In this document: piece after piece, positions 44,015 through 53,055 of the stretch
How the letters are laid out: each line of letters begins with the position of its first letter
Position numbering within the stretch: the stretch's first letter is position 1
Assembly: GCA_031553705.1 (NCBI GenBank)
Contig: JAVBLD010000019.1
Location: 1-64,000 of the forward strand
Direction: 5' to 3'
From: JAVBLD01 sp031553705
Lineage (GTDB): Bacteria > Bacteroidota > Bacteroidia > Bacteroidales > Marinifilaceae
DNA: 64,000 nucleotides
Program-made: the position numbers and the translations under genes
Notes under the pieces: generated by a model
Told to the model about the DNA's origin: nothing
What the model saw: the letters and a program-made list of their open reading frames with translations, nothing else
Databases searched by the model: none

Positions 44015-46642
44015 TCAAGAGTTAAGAATTTCTTTTAGCCGTTCTTCAATTGCTCTAATCCGGGCTTCAGTATCGGCCTGTTTTTTCCGTTCGTTGGTCA
44101 CTACCTGCACCGGGGCACTGTTGACGAACTTTTCGTTGCTGAGCTTGCCTGATACGGAGCGAAGGAATCCCTGTTCGTATTTCAGATCTTCTTCCAATTT
44201 AGCCCGTACCTCGTCGGAATTGATATTCCCGCGAGCCGGAATAAAGTATTCCGTTGTATCGTTTATAAAGCCCCAGGCTCCCTTCAAGCTCTCTTCGAGC
44301 ACCTCAATCCAGTCGATATTTCCCATTTTGCATATAATGCTTTCAAATGCCGAGGGGTATCCGTCACTCTTTTTTACCTTCAGACTCAACGGGTCTTTAA
44401 AGGGGATATTCTGCTGCTTACGGATATTCCGGATGCCGACAATGACGTCTTTAGCGTGTTCTACCTTATTCAGTAGCACCGGGTTATAATTTGTTGCGGC
44501 AGACATAACAGTAACCATAATGCTTTCGCCTGCTTTACGTTCGCGCAACTGTTGCCATATCTCTTCGGTGATGAATGGCATAAACGGATGAAGCAGCTGT
44601 AATAACTGTTCAAACAGCGTGACTGTCTTTTCGTATGTGGTCCGGTCGATCGGCTGTTCATAGCCCGGTTTGATGATTTCCAGCAACCAAGAGGAGAACT
44701 CATCCCGGCACACGGTGTAAACCGTCATCAAAGCTTCGGAGATACGGTATTGTTCAAATTGCGTATTCAGTGTTTCCACCGTTTTGCGAAGTATATGATC
44801 GAACCATTCCAGAGCCAACCTCGAATGGAGGGGCTGTTCGATGTCGGCTATTTGCCATGAATTTACCAGGCGGAAAGCATTCCATATTTTCGTGGTAAAA
44901 TTACGTCCCTGTTCCGGCAGGCTGTTGTCGAACAATAGATCGCCTCCGGCAGGAGAACAAAGCAGCATACCTACGCGCACTCCATCGGCCCCGTATTGAT
45001 CGATCAGTTCCAGCGGTTCAGGAGAGTTACCGAGTGATTTGGACATTTTGCGGCCCAGTTTATCCCGTACGATACCGGTCAGGTAGACATTATCGAAAGG
45101 CTTCGCCTGACGGTATTCATAACCGGCGATGATCATTCGGGCAATCCAGAAAAACAGGATGTCCGGCGCCGATACCAGATCATTAGTAGGGTAATAATAG
45201 TTGATCTCTTCGTTATCCGGGTGGTTGATGCCGTCAAATACCGATATCGGCCATAACCAGGAAGAGAACCAGGTGTCAAGGCAATCCTCATCCTGTCTCA
45301 GCTCTTTTTCGGCTATTTCCCGGCCATATTTCTCTTTTATCAGTTTTGCAGCGGCAGCGGCATCTTTCGCTACGACGAAATCATTGCTGCCGGGCAGGTA
45401 GTATGCAGGGATGCGGTGCCCCCACCATAATTGCCGGCTGATACACCAGTCTTTTACATTTTCCATCCAGTGACGATAGGTGTTCTTATACTTTGCCGGT
45501 GTCAGGGCAATTTCATCATTTATTACGGCGTCCAGTGCCGGTTTGGAAAGTTCTTTCATCTTCAGGAACCATTGCATCGAAAGCTTCGGTTCGATCACTA
45601 CACTGGTGCGTTCGGAATAGCCTACCTTGTTGTTATAATCTTCGATTTTTACCAGATTACCCGCTTTTTCCAATTCGGGAATAATCTCCTGTCGGACAAC
45701 AAACCGGTCTTTCCCGATGAACAGTCCGGCTGCTTCGCTCATCGTTCCGTTATCGTTGAAAATATCAATGCTTTCCAGATGGTGTTTATAGCCGATTTCA
45801 TAATCGTTGATGTCATGGGCGGGAGTGATCTTTAAGGCACCGGTACCAAACTCCATGTCTACATATTCGTCTTGTATGATCGGCACCTCGCGGTTGATCA
45901 ACGGCACAATACACTTTTTTCCGGTCATATCCCGGAATCTCGGGTCGTTCGGGTTTATACATACGGCTGTATCACCGAGAATCGTTTCGGGCCGGGTAGT
46001 GGCAATTGTAATATGCCGGTCTTCGCCGACAATTTTATATCTTAAATAGTAAAGTTTACTTTTCTCTTCCTTGTAGATAACTTCTTCGTCAGAAACGGCA
46101 GTTTTGGCGGCCGGATCCCAGTTTACCATCCGGACTCCCTTATAGATATATCCTTTTTGGTAAAGATCGATAAATACGCGGATCACACTTTCGGAGCGTA
46201 TGTTGTCCATGGTGAAACAGGTACGTTCCCAGTCGCAGGAAGCTCCCAGTCGTTTCAACTGTTCCAGGATAATACCGCCGTGTTTTTCTGTCCACGCCCA
46301 GGCGTGTTTCAGAAACTCCTCGCGGGTCAGGTCGTGCTTGTCGATCCCTTCGCTTTTCAGTTTTGCCACCACTTTTGCTTCCGTTGCAATTGAGGCATGG
46401 TCGGTACCGGGTACCCAGCAAGCATTTTTACCCAGTAGCCGGGCGCGACGTATCAGTACATCCTGTATTGTATTATTCAGCATGTGCCCCATGTGCAGCA
46501 CCCCCGTCACGTTCGGCGGCGGGATAACAATGCAATATGGTGCTCTGTTTTTATCTACGGTGGAATGGAAAAAACGGTGATCCATCCAGTACTTATACCA
46601 TTTTTCTTCGCTGCTTTGCGGATTATAATTTGTGGAAATCAT
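44015..46642 (-). CDS. valS: Valine--tRNA ligase
   Basis: Class I synthetase that charges tRNA-Val and edits threonine mischarging. The 875 residues contain HIGH-type HMGH (50-53), a CP1 editing domain (about 180-340), KMSKS in GRKMSKSLGNSPEP (about 531-535), an anticodon-binding domain, and a C-terminal coiled coil (about 800-875). Standard length. The sirtuin gene follows immediately on the same strand. Confidence 0.98.
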   Translation of the reverse strand: MISTNYNPQSSEEKWYKYWMDHRFFHSTVDKNRAPYCIVIPPPNVTGVLHMGHMLNNTIQDVLIRRARLLGKNACWVPGTDHASIATEAKVVAKLKSEGIDKHDLTREEFLKHAWAWTEKHGGIILEQLKRLGASCDWERTCFTMDNIRSESVIRVFIDLYQKGYIYKGVRMVNWDPAAKTAVSDEEVIYKEEKSKLYYLRYKIVGEDRHITIATTRPETILGDTAVCINPNDPRFRDMTGKKCIVPLINREVPIIQDEYVDMEFGTGALKITPAHDINDYEIGYKHHLESIDIFNDNGTMSEAAGLFIGKDRFVVRQEIIPELEKAGNLVKIEDYNNKVGYSERTSVVIEPKLSMQWFLKMKELSKPALDAVINDEIALTPAKYKNTYRHWMENVKDWCISRQLWWGHRIPAYYLPGSNDFVVAKDAAAAAKLIKEKYGREIAEKELRQDEDCLDTWFSSWLWPISVFDGINHPDNEEINYYYPTNDLVSAPDILFFWIARMIIAGYEYRQAKPFDNVYLTGIVRDKLGRKMSKSLGNSPEPLELIDQYGADGVRVGMLLCSPAGGDLLFDNSLPEQGRNFTTKIWNAFRLVNSWQIADIEQPLHSRLALEWFDHILRKTVETLNTQFEQYRISEALMTVYTVCRDEFSSWLLEIIKPGYEQPIDRTTYEKTVTLFEQLLQLLHPFMPFITEEIWQQLRERKAGESIMVTVMSAATNYNPVLLNKVEHAKDVIVGIRNIRKQQNIPFKDPLSLKVKKSDGYPSAFESIICKMGNIDWIEVLEESLKGAWGFINDTTEYFIPARGNINSDEVRAKLEEDLKYEQGFLRSVSGKLSNEKFVNSAPVQVVTNERKKQADTEARIRAIEERLKEILNS

Positions 46643-46694
46643 TTTGTAAGAATTAGGGGTGTGCCTAATGATGATATTTATGATTATAACAACT

Positions 46695-46725
46695 TAAAAA
46701 AAGCTGCTTTTAAAGCAGCCTTTTT
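46695..46725 (-). terminator. Terminator of the zinc-ribbon gene
   Basis: Hairpin with a 6-bp GC core (46702-46707 with 46712-46717) and A/T arms, followed on the minus strand by a long T-run. It starts just after the zinc-ribbon stop at 46728. Confidence 0.75.
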
Positions 46726-46727
46726 GT

Positions 46728-47570
46728 TTATTCTTCTGATTTTTTCGCCCTTCTTCCTTTTTTCTTTTGAGTTTCGAGGGCTGATTCCAAATCGGCTTTT
46801 TGGATACTTCCATCATAGTCGCAGATGTATTTATCGATAAGGATGCGACCGCAATATTCACAGACGATGATTTTTTTCCGGGAACGGATGTCCAACTGGC
46901 GCTGAGGCGGAATGTTATTAAAACATCCTCCGCAGGCATCCCGGTCGACCGTTACCACGGCTAACCCATTCCGCGCATTAGAGCGGATTTTCCGGTACGC
47001 TGTAAGCAGACGCTCTTCGATATCGGCAGCCAGCTTCTCGGATTTTTCCATCAGAGCCACCTCTTCTTTGTGGGTTTCGGCCACGATGTCATCCAATTCG
47101 GCTTTTTTAGCGTCCAGATCGGCTTTTTTCTCTTCGTACTGTTTGTTTGAAAGTTCAAAGATCGACTCTTTTTCTGTTTTCACTTTCAGAGCTTCCCGTA
47201 TTCTTTTTTGTTGCAGCTCGATTTCTAGTTTCTGGAATTCAACTTCTTTGTTCAGTGCGTCGTATTCCCGGTTATTTCTAACATTTTCCAACTGCTCACT
47301 GTATTTTTTTATCAGTTCTTCTGATTTTGTGATCTCCAGTTTCTTAGTTGTAACATTTTTATCTGTGTCGGCAATCTCCGCTTTCAGGTTATCAAGACGA
47401 GTTTCCAACCCTGCCAGTTCATCTTCAAGATCCTGTACCTCAAGAGGCAGTTCACCTCGTAGTGTTTTGATTTTATCAATGTCAGTATCAATGCATTGTA
47501 ACTCGTAAAGACATTGTAATTTCTCTTCAACAGTCAATTCCTGCAGTTTTTCATTGTTGTTTGTTGCCAT
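46728..47570 (-). CDS. C4-type zinc-ribbon, coiled-coil protein (DUF164)
   Basis: A 280-residue cytoplasmic protein: a long coiled coil (about 20-190, rich in Glu/Lys/Leu heptads) followed by a zinc ribbon with CGGC and CEYC pairs near 210-240. Matches the DUF164/CT398-like family (PF02591), common in bacteria next to Nif3 genes. In Chlamydia the relative binds RNA polymerase sigma and secretion partners; the role here is unknown. It starts five bases after the Nif3 stop, so the two are surely one transcript. Confidence 0.9.
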   Translation of the reverse strand: MATNNNEKLQELTVEEKLQCLYELQCIDTDIDKIKTLRGELPLEVQDLEDELAGLETRLDNLKAEIADTDKNVTTKKLEITKSEELIKKYSEQLENVRNNREYDALNKEVEFQKLEIELQQKRIREALKVKTEKESIFELSNKQYEEKKADLDAKKAELDDIVAETHKEEVALMEKSEKLAADIEERLLTAYRKIRSNARNGLAVVTVDRDACGGCFNNIPPQRQLDIRSRKKIIVCEYCGRILIDKYICDYDGSIQKADLESALETQKKKGRRAKKSEE

Positions 47571-47575
47571 ATATT

Positions 47576-48667
47576 TTATAAATAATTTATCGGATTCGTT
47601 TTAACCTTAGAAAACTGAACTGCAAATTTAGGTATTTTTTTTATAAGTAGCTCATAAAAAATTTCTTTTGTGAACTGTTCACTTTCATGGTGGCCGATGT
47701 CGGCGATAATGACGCGGTTTTCCGCGGCAAAAAAGTCATGATATTTGATATCGCCGGTGATGTAGATATCTGCTTGTTGCGCTATAGCTGAGGAGATTAT
47801 GGGTGCTCCGGATCCTCCGCAGAGGGCGATTCTCTTTACTTTGGATTTTGTGATCGCCGAGTGACGGATAACGGTGCAACCGAATATCTCTTTGACCCTT
47901 TTTAGGAACGTTAAGGTATCGGTTTCCTGTTCGAGATCTCCGATGATCCCGAATCCTGTTGTCGGATTGGTATTATTCAGGCAAACCGCATTCCAGACCG
48001 GTTCTTCGTAAGGGTGTGCGGTGGCTAGCGTCCGGATGCTTTTATGCAAAAGGTGTTCCGGTACGGTAATTTCTGTTTTTACCTCTTGCTCCGAATGGAG
48101 TTTTCCTACTTCGCCGCAAAACGGATTACTCCCCTCTTCCGGAAAAAATGTTCCCTCTCCATCGCTGTTAAACGAGCAATGACTATAGTTGCCTATCTGT
48201 CCGGCACCTGCGTCCAATATCGCATTTCGCACTTTTTCCGCTTCTTTTCGAGGAGTGTAAAATGCGAGGCTGAAGAGCTTGCCTTCCGGTTGTAATATTT
48301 TCCGGTTTACCAAATGAAGTTTATCGGCCATCCGGCCGCTGACTCCACCGGCTATCGAGTCGATGTTGGTGTGCGCGGCATAGATATTCAGATCGTGCTT
48401 CACCGCTTTTATCAGGCATTTTTTTATGTTGCTGTCGGGGATCATATTTTTTACCCCTTGCATGATCAACGGATGGTGGGAAATAATCAGGTTGTGTTTG
48501 CCGACAATAGCTTCGTCAATGACAGCCTCAGTGATGTCAAGGCAAAGGAGTACGGAAGTTATTTCGCTGTCCGGATCTCCGCAAACCAAGCCTGCATTAT
48601 CATAGCTCGCTTGTAGCCGGAGAGGCGCAAAATCTTCGATAAGCTGGATAATGTCCTTTGTTTTCAC
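47576..48667 (-). CDS. Nif3-like dinuclear metal-centre protein
   Basis: Toroidal hexamer-forming protein with two metal ions per site; its reaction is not settled (proposed GTP cyclohydrolase-related or regulatory roles). The 363 residues include the N-terminal metal half (about 1-120, with IISHHPLIMQG near 63 and AHTNIDS), a central insert domain (about 125-225) found in the longer Nif3 type, and a C-terminal metal half with GDIKYHDFF and IADIGHHESE. Cotranscribed with the zinc-ribbon gene. Confidence 0.93.
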   Translation of the reverse strand: MKTKDIIQLIEDFAPLRLQASYDNAGLVCGDPDSEITSVLLCLDITEAVIDEAIVGKHNLIISHHPLIMQGVKNMIPDSNIKKCLIKAVKHDLNIYAAHTNIDSIAGGVSGRMADKLHLVNRKILQPEGKLFSLAFYTPRKEAEKVRNAILDAGAGQIGNYSHCSFNSDGEGTFFPEEGSNPFCGEVGKLHSEQEVKTEITVPEHLLHKSIRTLATAHPYEEPVWNAVCLNNTNPTTGFGIIGDLEQETDTLTFLKRVKEIFGCTVIRHSAITKSKVKRIALCGGSGAPIISSAIAQQADIYITGDIKYHDFFAAENRVIIADIGHHESEQFTKEIFYELLIKKIPKFAVQFSKVKTNPINYL

Positions 48668-48759
48668 AATTAAGAATTAATGATTAGAAAACGGGAAAAT
48701 TGAAAGTCGAGTCCCTTTGTCGCATGTTCTTGTCCCCTGCTACCTCGCCTCTCTTTGAT

Positions 48760-49098
48760 TTATTCCGGCAGTTGCAACTTGATTTGGTTTAACTCTTCTT
48801 TGATGGTTTTCAGGCGTTTAACAACCTCAAAGTGAATCTCGGTTTTTTCCTTATGTTCTTTCAACTTCATTTGGGCTCCTTTGAGAGTCATTCCTTTCTC
48901 TTTTACCAGGTGGTAAATGAGGTGAAAGTGGTCGATGTCCGTTTTTGTAAATTGCCGGTTGCCCTTCTTGTTTTTATGCGGTTTTATAATATCAAACTCT
49001 TTTTCCCAGAAACGGATCAAAGAGGTGTTTACATTGAACATTTCGGCCACTTCGCCAATCGAATAATATACTTTCAGTGTTGGTTTCTGTTGTTCCAT
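48760..49098 (-). CDS. MerR-family transcriptional regulator
   Basis: A 112-residue DNA-binding protein with the MerR winged-helix domain (about 10-75: YYSIGEVAEMFNVNTSLIRFWEKEF) and a short dimer helix. It lacks an effector-binding C-terminal domain, so it may respond to protein contacts or bind constitutively. It starts 14 bases after the M23 peptidase gene. This short MerR next to a cell-wall peptidase recurs in Bacteroidales, in my recollection; a role in envelope or division genes is inference. Confidence 0.88.
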   Translation of the reverse strand: MEQQKPTLKVYYSIGEVAEMFNVNTSLIRFWEKEFDIIKPHKNKKGNRQFTKTDIDHFHLIYHLVKEKGMTLKGAQMKLKEHKEKTEIHFEVVKRLKTIKEELNQIKLQLPE

Positions 49099-49112
49099 AC
49101 TTTTTAATTTGT

Positions 49113-50084
49113 TTAGTCCATAGATTGACCGGTATTATTTGCTGTTTCTACCAGATCTTCATATTCGTCGGCAGTCAGGTCGTTAAAGTAGTAGTTAATC
49201 GGGTCGACCGGTATGTTGTTTCTTCTTACTTCATAATGGACATGGGGACCGATCGATACACCGGTATTTCCGAGGTAGCCGATCACATCGCCTCGTTTTA
49301 CCCGTTGTCCGACCCTTACGTTATATCCGCTCAGATGGGCATAAACGGTTTTATAGTTGAAGCCGTGATCTATTTCAATAAACTTTCCGTATCCTTTGTC
49401 CATTTCGACTTTTGTTATGACGCCGTTACCTGTTGTATAGATAGGAGTACCGATAGCGCCGGAGAAATCCATTCCGGCATGGAATCGTACCGTTTTATAA
49501 AGAGGATGCATCCTCATGCCGAAAGCAGAGGAGATATGGTTCCGTTTGTTTTTTAACGAGATCGGGACAATGGCCGGGATAGATGCCATCATCTCTATTT
49601 TATTTTTGGCAAGTTCCTCTACTTCGTCGTAAGATTTACTCTGGATATAGATGGCTTTCGACAGTTCGTCCAACTGTTTGCTTATATTAATAATCTCTTC
49701 CGAATTGCTTATCCCTTTCAGAGATTCGTATTTATTTACGCCTCCGGTTCCGGCCCTGCGGATTGAAGAACTGATCGGGTCGGTTTCGAATATAACCCGG
49801 TAGATATTGTCATCCCTGGATTCCAGGTTCTTCAAAATTTCATCCAACCGTTCCAACTCACTGTACACAATGTGGAACCGGGCGAGCAGTTCGTCTTTTT
49901 CACGCTTGAGGGCTTTTTCTTTAGGAGAATCAATAAAGGCGGATACAATGAAAAAAATCACAATGCCAAGCGATAAACTGGAAAAGAAGTTTCTCAGTAA
50001 CAAAAAGACTTTTTTCCGCAAAGTTTTCTCAATTTTGTCGTAAGACAGTGTCTCGGGGTTGAAACGATAACCTGTTTTCGCCAT
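49113..50084 (-). CDS. M23-family (LytM-type) peptidoglycan endopeptidase, membrane-anchored
   Basis: A 323-residue protein with a membrane segment at about 33-50, a coiled-coil linker (about 55-150) and a C-terminal LytM domain (about 190-310). The zinc ligands are visible in FHAGMDFSG and HVHYEVRR, with GNGVITKVEMDKGYGKFIEIDHG in between. The layout resembles division-linked EnvC/NlpD or MepM-type hydrolases. It starts the MerR/Nif3/zinc-ribbon strand group and is divergent from alaS. Confidence 0.92.
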   Translation of the reverse strand: MAKTGYRFNPETLSYDKIEKTLRKKVFLLLRNFFSSLSLGIVIFFIVSAFIDSPKEKALKREKDELLARFHIVYSELERLDEILKNLESRDDNIYRVIFETDPISSSIRRAGTGGVNKYESLKGISNSEEIINISKQLDELSKAIYIQSKSYDEVEELAKNKIEMMASIPAIVPISLKNKRNHISSAFGMRMHPLYKTVRFHAGMDFSGAIGTPIYTTGNGVITKVEMDKGYGKFIEIDHGFNYKTVYAHLSGYNVRVGQRVKRGDVIGYLGNTGVSIGPHVHYEVRRNNIPVDPINYYFNDLTADEYEDLVETANNTGQSMD

Positions 50085-50115
50085 TTTGATCGTATAAAAT
50101 TAGTGATTTTCGATA

Positions 50116-50146
50116 CAAAGTTAGAGAAATAATTTAATTTTGCAAT
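50116..50146 (-). promoter_or_regulatory. Promoter of the M23 gene (divergent from alaS)
   Basis: On the minus strand TAACTTTG (50116-50123) with ATTG (50143-50146) 19 bases upstream. On the plus strand TAATTTTG at 50135-50142 overlaps it and could be a -7 for alaS, 180 bases from its start. The rest of the 238-base gap is AT-rich with nothing else seen. Confidence 0.5.
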
Positions 50147-50322
50147 TCCGGTTTGCCTTAGCTGCTCAGAGAGTTAAGGATTTTAAGAAAAATAAACGGC
50201 GGATCAAAATTTTAAGATATGGATTTCGAATTATGAATTAACGATTTAAGAAACAGATCACCGGTAATCGAAAATTTTAAATTTTAAAATAAAGAAATAA
50301 TTATTTAAGATCATTTTAATAT

Positions 50323-52956
50323 ATGCAATCAGCTGAAATCAGACAGAAATTTTTGCAGTTTTTTGAACGTAAATCCCATACAATTGTGCCTTCCGCACCG
50401 ATGGTGATAAAAGACGATCCGACATTAATGTTTACCAATGCCGGGATGAATCAATTTAAAGATATCATTCTTGGTAACGTAAGTGTGATCCATAAGCGGA
50501 TAGCAAATGCCCAGAAGTGCCTGCGGGTGTCCGGAAAGCATAATGACCTGGAAGAGGTGGGACATGATACGTATCACCATACGATGTTTGAGATGTTGGG
50601 AAACTGGTCGTTTGGGGATTATTTCAAAAAAGAGGCTATTGCTTATGCCTGGGAATTTTTGACTACGGAGATGAATCTGGATAAGGATAGGCTGTATGCT
50701 ACTGTGTTCGAGGGGAGTAAAGAAGATCACCTGGAGGCGGATCATGAAGCCCGGAAGATATGGTTGAATTATTTACCGGAGGAGAGGGTGATTTTCGGGA
50801 ATAAGAAAGATAATTTCTGGGAGATGGGGGATATGGGACCTTGCGGACCGTGTTCCGAGTTGCATATTGACCTGCGTCCGGACGCAGAGCGAAAGATAAA
50901 ACCGGGGCGCGAACTGGTAAATAAAGATAATCCGCTGGTGATCGAGATATGGAATCTGGTGTTTATGCAGTATAACCGGAAAGCGGACGGTAGCCTGGAG
51001 AATCTTCCTAATTGCCATGTGGACACCGGTATGGGGTTTGAACGGCTTTGTATGGCAGTGCAGGGAAAGACCTCCAATTATGATACTGATCTGTTTATGC
51101 CGATTATCCGGGAAGTGTCCGAATTTAGCGGAATAAAATATGGGGAAGCGCCAATGCAGGACGTGGCAATGCGGGTGGTAGTCGATCATTTACGTACCAT
51201 TTCGTTTTCGATAACGGACGGACAGTTGCCGTCGAACGTTAAGGCCGGGTATGTGATCAGGCGCATCTTACGTCGAGCCGTGAGGTTTGCTTATACCTAT
51301 CTGGATCAGCGGGAGGCGTTTATGTACCGTCTAGTTCCTGCATTGATCGACGTAATGGGAAAACATTATCCTGAACTGATCGCACAGCAGGAGCTGATTG
51401 AAAAAGTGATCAGGGAGGAGGAGAACGCTTTCTTAAAAACATTGGATAAAGGCATCAGGCTATTAGATAAAATCATTGTTAAGACGAAAGAGGAGGATTT
51501 CGTGACCATTCCGGGAAATGTCGCTTTCGAGCTGTATGATACATACGGTTTTCCATTGGATCTGACCGAGTTGATCCTGAGGGAGCATGACCTGGTCGTG
51601 AACCGCCGCGAGTTCAAAGCGGAAATGGAGGCTCAGAAAGAGCGGTCGCGTTCTGCTTCGTCGGTGGATACGGACGATTGGATAGAGCTTGTTAATGACG
51701 ACGAACAGGAATTTGTTGGATATGACTATACTGAGGTAGAAGTTCGGATTACCCGTTACCGGAAAGTGATCACGAAAGGGAAAACCTATTATCATCTGGT
51801 ATTTAATATCACTCCGTTTTACGGCGAAGGAGGAGGACAGGTCGGCGACCGGGGTGTGCTTGTCGGAGGAGGAGAAGAGATCCGGATTATCGATACTAAA
51901 AAAGAGAATGGCTTAATTGTCCACCTGGTTGAAAAATTACCGGAGGATCCGATGCAAATTTTTACGGCAAAGGTAGATCAACATAAAAGAGTATTGACGG
52001 CGAATAACCATACGGCGACCCATTTATTGCATTATGCTTTGCGGAAAGTGTTGGGGAACCATGTAGAACAAAAGGGATCGTATGTAAGCGATGAATATCT
52101 GCGGTTCGACTTTTCACATTTCCAGAAAGTGACGGATGAGGAACTGGCGGAAATAGCGTCGATGGTAAATAAGCTGATCCGTGAAAATATCGGGATAGAA
52201 GAGCACCGGAAGATACCGATGGCCAAAGCTCAGGAGATGGGTGCAATTGCGATGTTCGGAGAGAAATACGGAGATCTGGTTCGTGTGATAAAATACGGCG
52301 ATTCGATGGAGCTGTGCGGAGGTACCCACGTACGGGCAACGGGACAGATAGGATTCTTTAAGATTTCGTCAGAGAGTTCTGTTTCTGCCGGAGTGCGGCG
52401 GATTGAAGCGATCACAGCGGATAAAGCGGAGGAGTGTATTACGAATTTTTTCAATACGATAAAAGAGATGGAGAGAATGTTCAAATCCAATAAAAATGTG
52501 GTGGATTGTGTGAGATCTATATTGGAGGAGAATGAAGGCTTGCGGAAAGAAATGGAAAAATTCGAACAGGAGAGCCTGAAACTTGTCAAAGAACGCTTGA
52601 AAACCGAACGGACAACCTATAACGATATAAATCTGATTTTTAAGGTAATGCTCATGCCGCAGGCCCAGATAAAAGATATTGCATTTCAATTGAAAGGAGA
52701 GTATGACAGGATCATTTTTGTGGCTGGCGGAGTATATTGTGAAAAACCGCACCTGACAGTAATGATCAGTAATGCGTTGGTGGATGAGTATGGGCTGAAT
52801 GCCGGCCAGATTATCCGGGATGCGGCACAGGAGATAAACGGAAGCGGAGGGGGGCAACCATTTTTTGCAACAGCCGGTGGTTCGGATCCGAACGGAGTGG
52901 ATCGCGCTATTGCGAAAGTTGAAAAACTGATCATGCATAAGATTAATATAGGTTAA
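50323..52956 (+). CDS. alaS: Alanine--tRNA ligase
   Basis: Class II synthetase charging tRNA-Ala and clearing mischarged serine and glycine. The 877 residues include the aminoacylation domain (about 1-460) with the AlaRS-specific GNWSFGDYFKKEAI, the editing domain with zinc ligands in HTATHLLH and CGGTHV (about 565-670), and a C-terminal domain with the Gly-rich GSGGGQPFFATAGG near 840. Stand-alone gene with normal length. Confidence 0.98.
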   Translation: MQSAEIRQKFLQFFERKSHTIVPSAPMVIKDDPTLMFTNAGMNQFKDIILGNVSVIHKRIANAQKCLRVSGKHNDLEEVGHDTYHHTMFEMLGNWSFGDYFKKEAIAYAWEFLTTEMNLDKDRLYATVFEGSKEDHLEADHEARKIWLNYLPEERVIFGNKKDNFWEMGDMGPCGPCSELHIDLRPDAERKIKPGRELVNKDNPLVIEIWNLVFMQYNRKADGSLENLPNCHVDTGMGFERLCMAVQGKTSNYDTDLFMPIIREVSEFSGIKYGEAPMQDVAMRVVVDHLRTISFSITDGQLPSNVKAGYVIRRILRRAVRFAYTYLDQREAFMYRLVPALIDVMGKHYPELIAQQELIEKVIREEENAFLKTLDKGIRLLDKIIVKTKEEDFVTIPGNVAFELYDTYGFPLDLTELILREHDLVVNRREFKAEMEAQKERSRSASSVDTDDWIELVNDDEQEFVGYDYTEVEVRITRYRKVITKGKTYYHLVFNITPFYGEGGGQVGDRGVLVGGGEEIRIIDTKKENGLIVHLVEKLPEDPMQIFTAKVDQHKRVLTANNHTATHLLHYALRKVLGNHVEQKGSYVSDEYLRFDFSHFQKVTDEELAEIASMVNKLIRENIGIEEHRKIPMAKAQEMGAIAMFGEKYGDLVRVIKYGDSMELCGGTHVRATGQIGFFKISSESSVSAGVRRIEAITADKAEECITNFFNTIKEMERMFKSNKNVVDCVRSILEENEGLRKEMEKFEQESLKLVKERLKTERTTYNDINLIFKVMLMPQAQIKDIAFQLKGEYDRIIFVAGGVYCEKPHLTVMISNALVDEYGLNAGQIIRDAAQEINGSGGGQPFFATAGGSDPNGVDRAIAKVEKLIMHKINIG

Positions 52957-52983
52957 TTTTCGTCATAATTATTCGTGTAAGTG

Positions 52984-53012
52984 ATTGGTTTTGATAAATC
53001 TTTCTATATTTG
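52984..53012 (+). promoter_or_regulatory. Promoter of the TPR lipoprotein gene
   Basis: TATATTTG at 53005-53012 with ATTG (52984-52987) 17 bases upstream. It gives a leader of about 35 bases. Confidence 0.5.
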
Positions 53013-53055
53013 TGTATCCTATTGGAAGGGAGAATAAGAATTAAAAAACGATTTT

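Noticed and set aside
44007..44018. TTG start for the sirtuin overlapping valS
   Set aside because: ATG 44006 places the conserved GAGMSAESG motif at the normal distance from the start and avoids a rare start codon.
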